Below, one piece after another: positions 59,554 to 64,000 of a stretch of 64,000 nucleotides of DNA. The stretch is from the NCBI RefSeq assembly GCF_040183065.1, contig NC_091119.1, positions 205,844,298 to 205,908,297 on the forward strand, written 5' to 3'. Both the position numbers and the translations under genes were made by a program. The notes under the pieces were generated by a model. It did not search any database, was not told the origin of the DNA, and saw nothing but the letters and a program-made list of their open reading frames with translations. The DNA comes from Periplaneta americana (Eukaryota > Arthropoda > Insecta > Blattodea > Blattidae). Numbering within the stretch: the stretch's first letter is position 1; the number at the start of each line of letters is the position of its first letter.

Positions 59554-62500
59554 ACGTAATACTTTTTCCAATGAACAAATATTTAACACCCAATCTTCTA
59601 ATATTTCAGAAGCCCAGGAAATCAAGGATGGCGATGTAATGTGCGTAAGTAAACAATAAATCATTCCATTAAAGTTAACCCAGAAGATTAAGCAACAAAT
59701 TTGGTACAATACCTTATATCTACACGGTGTCCACAGAAACATTCCGTGATTATAAACTGCCTTAATTTCGTAACTATGCGTATTACAAAACTCATACCTG
59801 TGCCATTAGAGGGAAAAGCTGAAATAATTTCAGGGAATGTGTAAATGTAGCCTAATTGTTGGCGGAAAACAATAGATGGCACCACAAAGAAAAAAGACAC
59901 TGTTGCCGCTCTTTCGCTTGTCATTGTGGCATTGTTGAATAGAAGCAAGCTGCGTTAAATGGTGTGAATGTTTACATCTCAACTCAGTGTGAATTCTGCA
60001 GCATTTATAGAGTTACTAGTGGCTTGTGCAGCAAATGCTGCAAACTAAAGTTCATTAGACGTTCAAATAAACATTTTTCAGATTTATTTTCAATGAAGAA
60101 TACCAGAAATTCGGAAAGTTATTTGCTTCCATAACAATGAAAGATACTCTCTCTCTAGCCAATACTGAAGAGGACCACGCATATAAATATCTACACCACA
60201 CCGCCATTAAATATATGAAAAAGATCCAACCCTACTTGATTGATAATTATAAAAATATTTGATTTTTAATAATATTATTATCTTACGTAAGTTTTATAGC
60301 TTTCAGTAACATATACTATATATACTATATAGCCGCCACTCAGTAAAATATAGAAATCAAAATATAATTCAAGTTGTTCTCTACATCTACTTATATAACC
60401 CCAAAACGTTTCACTTTCAAATCATCAATATAGCATTAACTACAATAATATTTCATTTCTAATGGTAATAATGTCATCAAACCACCTCAAGTTTTGTAGT
60501 TTTTAATTCCAATACAGAGCTGTACCCAGAAAATTTACACACCACAGAATCCAACGTGTAAATTATTTTTAGTAAGTTAAGTTTTTAATAACCAATTTAA
60601 TTTGAGCTCTAAATATGTCAGCATTCTTGCAGATCATGGCCTTCGTGTAATATTGTTTACTGTAGTGTGTGTTTTGTTTTATTCTGTAATGCAACATGGC
60701 CGACTTGATGCTCGTTTCGTTTCTCCTTTACAAAAAAAGCGAAGGTTATATCAAGTCGGCCGTGAATGCTATTAGCTAGTTCTCAAAACTGACGACAGAT
60801 GGATTTTGGAAAATAGGAAAATTATGTTTAAAAATTGAGATTTCACTGAAAACTACTATTTTTCCGAAAAACTTTGAGTTTCAAGCTTCAAAATGAGGGG
60901 TCATTTATTAAAATCCGTCCAGCCGTTTTCCCGTAATTTCAATTACCAATTCAAATTGGCGATAGGAACGTAGTTGGTGTGTATTGGAATACCATAGCAC
61001 ACGGAGTGTTGTGAGAGTTCAGACGGGAGTTTCAACATGCGGTTGACGATTCTGAGGTGGTACAATAGACACCAACTACGTTCCTATGGGATCGCCATAA
61101 CTCTATAAATGCTGAAGAATTCACACTGAGTTGAAGTAAACATGCACACAATTTAACACAATTTGCTTCTGTCCAACAATGCCACAATGGCAAGCGAAAG
61201 AGCGGGAACAACGTCTATTTTTACTCTTTTTATGGTGGCACCTATTGTTTACCGCCAACAATTACAATTACATATCCCCCTGAAATTATTTGAGCTGTTC
61301 TTTCTAATGGCACTGGTATGAGTTTCGTAATGCGCAAAATTATAGCAGTTTATAATCACGGAATGTTTCTGATGACACAATGTACTACTATAATTATAAA
61401 TATTATCGTGTATACATATATCAGAATATTACAAAATATGAACTGAAACTTATCAGTAATGTTAACACACAACATATCTTATAATTTCACTCTCCAGTAA
61501 AAGTTGTAATTAAAAAAAATACTTTTCCATTTAATTTCATGCAAGAAAGTCTGAAAAGATGTAATTTACTGGTATTCAGACTTTTTTGAGAATGTTCATT
61601 TCTTGGACACATAATCAATTTTTAAATTAGTTCATTAAACAGAATTTTCAAACTGACTTCACTTCATACTAACTTTATTCTCCTTATTAAAAATACCAAA
61701 ATTTTCATTTTCTCCCGTTCGACTGCTTTCACGTAAGATGTTATTTCCAAAAAGATTGATAACTTAGGAACTCAAGGACAATTTGTTCCGAACGAATGTA
61801 ATATTTTAAAATTACTTTTTATAACGAATGGCATTTCTGCACATTTGAAGGACAAAACGAAAATCCTTCCAATCACTTATTATCACAATACACTGCTCTC
61901 TGAAATTGGTTGAGTAAATTGGGAAGTAAATCAATGATTTTTTTTTTTTTTTACTTTTTTGTTTCACTCAAAATATATAGAGGTTTCAGTCACAATATTG
62001 CTATTTTTTAGCTTTTTAGATAACTCATTTCCTTCAGAAAATATTTTTACTGACTTTTGTAAATGTACGAACACTTTTTGTACTCACTGTATATATAAAT
62101 GTTATGTTTTATTTAACGGCGCTCGTAACTGCCAAGGTTATATCATCGTCGCCGGTGTGCTGGAATTTTGTCCCGCAGGATTAAATCTACTAACACGAGC
62201 CTATCGCAATTAAGCACACTTAAATAACATCGACCTGGCTTGGAATCGAACCCGCAACCTCGGGCATAGAAGGCCACCGCTATACCAACTGCGCCAACCA
62301 GGCCGACTGTATATATATAAATTATTAAAAATCACTAAATGGATTGAACGAGTTTTTGGAACCACGTGTTCAGTAATTGTTGTCAAAATGGTATGAAGTT
62401 GTATTTAGTGATGTTCCAGATAGTTTGTATAATTTGTACAGCCCTACTGCAATTCATGTCATTTAGCGAGATTCACTTATAAAAACAATAATTTTAATAT

Positions 62501-62779
62501 TTGTTTATCTTTTTAATTTTCAGGAAGCTATGAAATGCATGGCAGATAAATCAGGAGTGGTAAGTTTGTGCTACATTTAATCAAGAAATGCACGAATAAA
62601 TGAATGTAAATAACTTTCCTAATTGCATACCTACAATCACATGAATGTGTTTTAGCCCAACAAAAAAGGCGTGGTATCCGATGACATAGCTGCCAAGACT
62701 ATATCAAAATCCTTCGAAGAGGACTGCGCGAAGAAAACGTTCGAGAAATACGCTAAGGAATATTTAGACAATAATAAGG
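41474..62779 (+). CDS. OBP gene C: plus-C-type odorant-binding-like protein, 3' exons beyond window
   Basis: Six exons are visible: 41474-41555, 47016-47170, 52195-52276, 59610-59644, 62524-62559 and 62656-62779. They encode 171 residues plus one base, GT-AG throughout and in phase. Residues 1-19 form a signal peptide (MSPTAIVIFLATACVAVTG). Residues 28-79 are an acidic linker. The core has Cys 81, 82, 100, 118, 123 and 154. The exons matching C5/C6, Cys-Pro and the tail of genes A and B are not found before the right edge, so they should lie beyond 64000. The cysteine in the 124-nt exon sits 12 residues earlier than in A and B, and that exon is four codons shorter, so this paralogue has diverged. 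Introns reach 7.3 kb and are full of transposons. Confidence 0.8.
41556..43030. other. Gene C intron 1, nothing recognised
   Basis: AT-rich intron sequence. A short tRNA/SINE-like scrap (GCGAGTTCGATCCCCAGC) lies near 42712 without a matching head. Confidence 0.35.
43020..43200 (-). mobile_element. LINE 3' UTR fragment with (AAT)n tail
   Basis: Antisense ACTGGCAGAGTTAAGGCCAT matches the sense end at 46300-46350 and 46620-46665 (CCTTAACTCTGCCAG). The (AAT)n tail at 43036-43080 is on its 3' side. Confidence 0.6.
43201..43797 (-). mobile_element. RTE-like LINE 3' fragment with open frame
   Basis: A 178-residue frame from [20 protein letters not shown] to NLRVP is uninterrupted. Tail (TTAC)n at 43197-43213. 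5'-truncated at about 43797, next to another LINE fragment. Confidence 0.85.
43820..44323 (-). mobile_element. LINE RT C-terminal fragment, Jockey/CR1-like family 3
   Basis: 167 residues: SLLMPHFDYCDTLYTDLN, LQRVHNACVRFICNVRRSDR, SYLASRFQHLSSF and PAPHLWNSLPQYVRDCRTL. HFDYCD and LWNSLP are usual in the C-terminal part of Jockey/CR1-group polymerases. Uninterrupted but truncated. Confidence 0.75.
44324..45590. other. Gene C intron 1, nothing recognised
   Basis: AT-rich with a short TTTTA run at about 44733. No named family. Confidence 0.4.
45590..46733 (+). mobile_element. LINE 3' end, with tandemly duplicated 3' UTR
   Basis: 45640-45755 reads FYNSLPPEVKGCRTLNSFKS and then KLENYLMTSCQTNLLL with a stop, the end of a Jockey/CR1-like polymerase. 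The UTR with GAGAAGGCCGTATGGCCTTA and a (TTA)n tail occurs twice in a row, about 46075-46390 and 46391-46733. Confidence 0.7.
47016..47170 (+). CDS. Gene C exon 2, acidic linker
   Basis: 155 nt between CTAGTTTCAG and GTATGT, phase 1 to 0. It encodes VHAIMSAMSNLDHQDVGL, EEDMGLTSSLSEQLDSYL and SRVARDDGHFK. It is supported by its phases and by similarity to gene B exon 2. Confidence 0.75.
47976..49129 (+). mobile_element. hAT transposon copy 2 (inside Helitron)
   Basis: TIRs TAGACTTCGT...ACGAAGTCTA. 8-bp flanks GTTGTTAC and GTTATTAC (7 of 8). A 214-residue frame at 48188-48832 reads [32 protein letters not shown] and [20 protein letters not shown], the C-terminal half of a hAT transposase. It is open throughout, unlike copy 1. 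The zinc finger and N-terminal catalytic part are absent, so it is not autonomous. Confidence 0.85.
49149..49270. repeat. (ATAAT)n array
   Basis: Pentanucleotide run of about 18 units with a few changes, just after the nested hAT and inside the Helitron. Confidence 0.9.
49680..50300. other. Gene C intron 2, nothing recognised
   Basis: A 99-residue open frame at 49849-50148 has no motif and AT-driven composition; I do not call it a gene. Confidence 0.4.
50309..50712. mobile_element. MITE, about 400 bp
   Basis: CCTATAGTCCCGTCGCT at the left pairs with the inverse of TCCTATAGTCGCGACGCT at the right. GC-richer than its surroundings. No coding capacity. Confidence 0.55.
50859..51643. mobile_element. 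Tigger/pogo-like element, uninterrupted copy
   Basis: CAGTGAAACCTCTC ends in inverted orientation with TA on both sides. It matches 7254-8754 in reverse without that copy's insert. 785 bp, non-coding. Confidence 0.8.
51644..52194. other. Gene C intron 2, nothing recognised
   Basis: AT-rich unique-looking sequence leading to the CC exon. Confidence 0.4.
52195..52276 (+). CDS. Gene C exon 3 with CC doublet
   Basis: 82 nt after ATAATATTACAG. It encodes TCCGKHNKTYVQES and FDECKTELKN, then GTAAGT. Confidence 0.85.
52415..53699 (+). mobile_element. PIF/Harbinger-like DNA transposon remnant
   Basis: Inverted ends AGGGTTGTATTCATAGACGA and the inverse of AGGGCCGTATTCATAAACGA. Decayed + strand frames near 52560-52850 read KMTGSWEIVEFSENIEDI and NNQRGLSVPPINNTTYFIPI, reminiscent of the N-terminal part of Harbinger transposases. 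The 3-bp duplication is not clear. Many breaks. Confidence 0.55.
53705..54965. repeat. Unclassified dispersed repeat, copy 1
   Basis: Begins GGCTTGTGCAGCAAATGCTG and runs to CGTTCAGCCGTTTTCCTGTA. It matches 60015-60960 (copy 2) except for about 400 bp missing from the latter. No coding signal. Confidence 0.65.
55161..56250 (+). mobile_element. Mariner transposon, decayed
   Basis: Left end TTAGGTTGATGTATAAGTTG after TA. Frames read SFVLYIWWDKEGVVYYELLP, HHQLLQ, MTKAAIHDLGWKVISHP and DSLHSWLDDFF, the catalytic and C-terminal parts of a mariner transposase. An A-run region at 55340-55366 and several frameshifts. The right TIR was not found; a SINE lies near its C-terminus. Confidence 0.75.
56006..56136 (+). 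repeat. SINE inserted in mariner
   Basis: TAGTCCGTGGCGCTACAGCC...GTGGTTAGCACGATGAT, flanked by ATGTGGAGAGTACAATA and ATGTGGAGAGTATAATA (16 of 17). The internal GTGGTTAGCACGATGA wording is that of a widespread arthropod SINE. Confidence 0.75.
56367..57194 (+). mobile_element. Tigger/pogo-like element with CENP-B-type HTH
   Basis: Ends CAGTGAAACTTCCC and the inverse, with TA on both sides. A frame at 56750-56947 reads MSRKRKRLSLKEKVDIVKHS, VRELVTKFNVGKSQVSEIL and KNKDVILKS, the N-terminal psq/CENP-B DNA-binding domain of pogo-group transposases. The DDE part is deleted. Confidence 0.85.
57399..57683. mobile_element. Near-perfect 285-bp palindrome with hammerhead-like core
   Basis: Arms 57399-57540 and 57542-57683 are separated by a single base, with one mismatch noticed. 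The right flank GGCCGTGAAAGCCTGCATG resembles the flank of the palindrome at 34880. It probably belongs to the same class of element (possible Penelope-like terminal repeat, inverted). Confidence 0.7.
57592..57636 (+). ncRNA. Hammerhead-ribozyme-like motif 2
   Basis: CTGAAGA core, stem II GTCT/AGAC, GAAA, stem III CGT-CTAGTA-ACG, then TC. All conserved core positions are present. One unpaired base sits between core and stem II; stem I is weak. The mirror copy is in the left arm (57446-57490). Confidence 0.45.
57763..57810. repeat. (AT)n microsatellite
   Basis: TATATA run with a few C interruptions. Confidence 0.9.
57975..59340 (+). mobile_element. Mariner transposon 2, decayed, split by MITE
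   Basis: Frames read FKCRRKYISDYFRKDRPATG, IITGDET, KRPRNRIILLHSNASSHTAE and, after the insert, TIKKKMRGLSFNTVEAAIEG. This is mariner order, including the IxTGDET and HxNAxxHTA catalytic blocks (first H and D changed). At least five stops or frameshifts. Confidence 0.75.
58602..59194. mobile_element. TA-flanked MITE nested in mariner 2
   Basis: Ends CTGGGTGTTCAGTTCAAA and the inverse of CTGGATGTTCATTTCAAA, with TA on each side (58600-58601 and 59195-59196). Mariner coding sequence resumes after it. 593 bp. Confidence 0.8.
59497..59551. repeat. (TA)n microsatellite
   Basis: Pure dinucleotide run 58 nt upstream of gene C exon 4. Confidence 0.95.
59610..59644 (+). CDS. Gene C exon 4 (35 nt)
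   Basis: Encodes KAQEIKDGDVMC between CTAATATTTCAG and GTAAGT, phase 1 to 0. It ends on a Cys codon, as gene B exon 4 does. A (TA)n tract at 59497-59551 precedes it. Confidence 0.7.
60015..60960. repeat. Unclassified dispersed repeat, copy 2
   Basis: Matches 53705-54965 with an internal deletion of about 400 bp. It contains a mini-MITE at about 60692-60765 (ATGGCCGACTTGA against TCAAGTCGGCCGT) that copy 1 lacks. Confidence 0.65.
60955..61095. mobile_element. Short inverted-repeat element
   Basis: GGCGATAGGAACGTAGTTGG faces its inverse CCAACTACGTTCCTATGGGA around about 90 nt. No coding capacity. Confidence 0.55.
61376..62090. other. Gene C intron 4, nothing recognised
   Basis: AT-rich intron sequence with a T run at 61938. 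No named family. Confidence 0.4.
62098..62310 (-). repeat. tRNA-derived SINE, family with GGTTCGATTCCAAGCC
   Basis: Minus strand: TTGGCGCAGTTGGTATAGCG (A-box side) and GCGGGTTCGATTCCAAGCC (B box), then a body ending near 62098. It lies in the intron before the 36-nt exon of gene C. Confidence 0.75.
62524..62559 (+). CDS. Gene C exon 5 (36 nt)
   Basis: Encodes EAMKCMADKSGV between TTTTCAG and GTAAGT. Same size and Cys position as in A and B. Confidence 0.8.
62656..62779 (+). CDS. Gene C exon 6, helical core
   Basis: 124 nt encoding PNKKGVVSDDIAAKT, KSFEEDCAKKTF and YAKEYLDNNK, leaving in phase 1 at GTAAGT. It lacks the C-x-AESN block of the paralogues. Confidence 0.8.
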
Positions 62780-64000
62780 GTAAGTACAGGAACTTATCAA
62801 TGGGACATAGCACAGTTAGATGTTTGAAATGCGCATGTGCAGACACAGAAACAAAATTTAGGCCACCTGAATTTTCCAAGTTCCAGATATAACATACTGC
62901 GCATGCTCAGTGGTGCTTATACTGGTCTGTACCTAACACGACAACCTGGAGGCTAATTCCATATAATAAAGTACTTAAATTATATTTCAATGTTACTACA
63001 GTAAGTTGGATATGCACGACGATACGAAAGGTTCTTGTGAAATGAAAATATATGAGTATTTGGAAAAATTACACACATTAAAGAAAATACTATATTGTTT
63101 CAGAGATACAATTTGTAACTGTGATTCGGAACACAGTGACATTATGACGCGATTTCTACGGTTACCAGGCATAAAGCCTTGGATTATAATGTCCATACGC
63201 CAAAATGTCCATAGCGTAATGTGCATGTTGAATATGTCCATGTTAAATCGTCCAGAGTCAAAAGTCGGTAGTTCTATAAAGTACACTATATCCATTGTTC
63301 AATGCAGTTATAGAAATGTATGTAAAAATTTTTAAGTACAGAACTAACTAGAACTGAAATTTTTGAAGATGGAACGAAATCATCAGTCAGTGCCATCACA
63401 GAAGGATAAGCCATTTCTTTCTTTTCGTGGGTACCTGTACCAACATCATGACTTTAATAGAGGCAGGACAAAAATATATTGGCGATGTGTATCTATGTAT
63501 TTATTTACACTGCAAGTGGGTAAGCACCCGGTGGCAGTGATGTACACAATATAAACAATACACAATAAATTTACAATACACAATACAATTATACAATACA
63601 CAATACAATTTTATACACACTACAATAAGAATACACAATATAATTTAACACAACAATAATAAAACATAAATAAAATACCTAATTTTACATTACAACCTAC
63701 ATAATTATGCATAGGCCCTACATAAGTTTCAATAGTCTTTCACTTTACTCTCATCTCACTCACTGTAGTGGCACTATGACGCATTTCACTGACACTTTAG
63801 CACACATTTCACTGACACACTATAACACATTTTACTGACACTATAGAACACATTTCATTGACGCTATAAATTATCACTGATCGGAACTATTCACTGCACT
63901 GTAAAACCATAACTTCACTGACTCACCTCGCTTCACTGATACAACAGTTCAAATAAGTCAAATAATTACACTCTTATGCATACTTATGAACAGAACTACA
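62780..64000. other. Gene C intron 6, cut by right edge
   Basis: Searched for the C5/C6 exon; none fits in phase 1. 63490-63600 is the LINE-tail-like repeat also at 13190. The end (63760-63960) has loose repeats of CACATTTCACTGACAC type. Confidence 0.5.

Larger units (their letters stand above)
59720..61375. mobile_element. Composite long-TIR element (gene C intron 4)
   Basis: Inverted arms of about 290 nt: 59720-60013 begins GGTGTCCACAGAAACATTCC; 61096-61375 is its inverse (GGAATGTTTCTGATGACAC). Copy 2 of the dispersed repeat (60015-60960) and a small inverted-ended piece (about 60955-61095) occupy its centre. Confidence 0.65.

Noticed and set aside
62877-62926. Alternative gene C exon reading ITYCACSVVLIL
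   Set aside because: Phase fits, but the spacing of cysteines and length match neither gene A nor B; no conserved CNPA-like block.
63104-63164. Possible C5/C6 exon of gene C after a TTGTTTCAG acceptor, with TGTAACTGTGATTC
   Set aside because: In phase 1, required by the previous exon, it hits a stop; the cysteine-rich reading needs the wrong phase.
1-64000. LTR retroelements, endogenous viruses, Polintons
   Set aside because: No paired direct long terminal repeats, gag, protease, integrase, capsid or envelope motifs were seen; all RT traces belong to non-LTR elements.

Overview
The window is AT-rich insect genomic DNA with long introns, abundant nested transposons, tRNA-derived SINEs and many (TAA)n and (TTAC)n arrays. 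The repeat families and the gene content point to a polyneopteran, most likely a cockroach such as Periplaneta. That is an inference from familiarity with the repeats; no search was possible.

The host content I can support is a cluster of three spliced genes for small secreted proteins of the odorant-binding protein (OBP) superfamily, plus-C type. Gene A (+, 3948-12960) lacks its first exons. Gene B (-, 29020-15003) is complete: nine exons, 252 residues, 12 cysteines. Gene C (+, 41474-62779) runs off the right edge before its last exons. I assembled them exon by exon. Every intron is GT-AG, every phase fits, and exon sizes recur across the paralogues: 82 nt for the signal-peptide exon, 36 nt for the central Cys exon, 136 nt twice, 28 nt twice. 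A and B are tail to tail about 2 kb apart. B and C are head to head about 12.4 kb apart and share a 12-nt motif (TCACGTGGCAGA) upstream of a TATATAAA box.

Nearly everything else is transposable-element debris, often nested. 1-3.9 kb: SINE and short MITEs, LINE-like 3' sequence. 4-9.4 kb (gene A introns): a hAT-like element holding a LINE fragment, a foldback element, a Tigger-like element with an insert. 10-15 kb: a TIR element and three SINE pieces. 15-29 kb (gene B introns): a hAT element, a second copy of the TIR element, an RTE-like LINE with an intact RT reading frame, and an enormous (TTAC)n LINE tail. 29-41 kb between B and C: minisatellite, Tigger, a hAT with a perfect 8-bp duplication, a palindrome with a hammerhead-like core, a LINE split by a Tc1 derivative, and a tandemly duplicated repeat that offers empty sites for three insertions. 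41-63 kb (gene C introns): LINE pieces, a Helitron carrying a hAT, a Harbinger-like element, two decayed mariners, a second hammerhead-like palindrome and a composite inverted-repeat element.

I saw no CRISPR, rRNA, convincing functional tRNA, LTR retroelement or Polinton. The three OBP-like genes presumably bind small hydrophobic ligands in sensillum lymph or another secretion; the ligand cannot be read from sequence.
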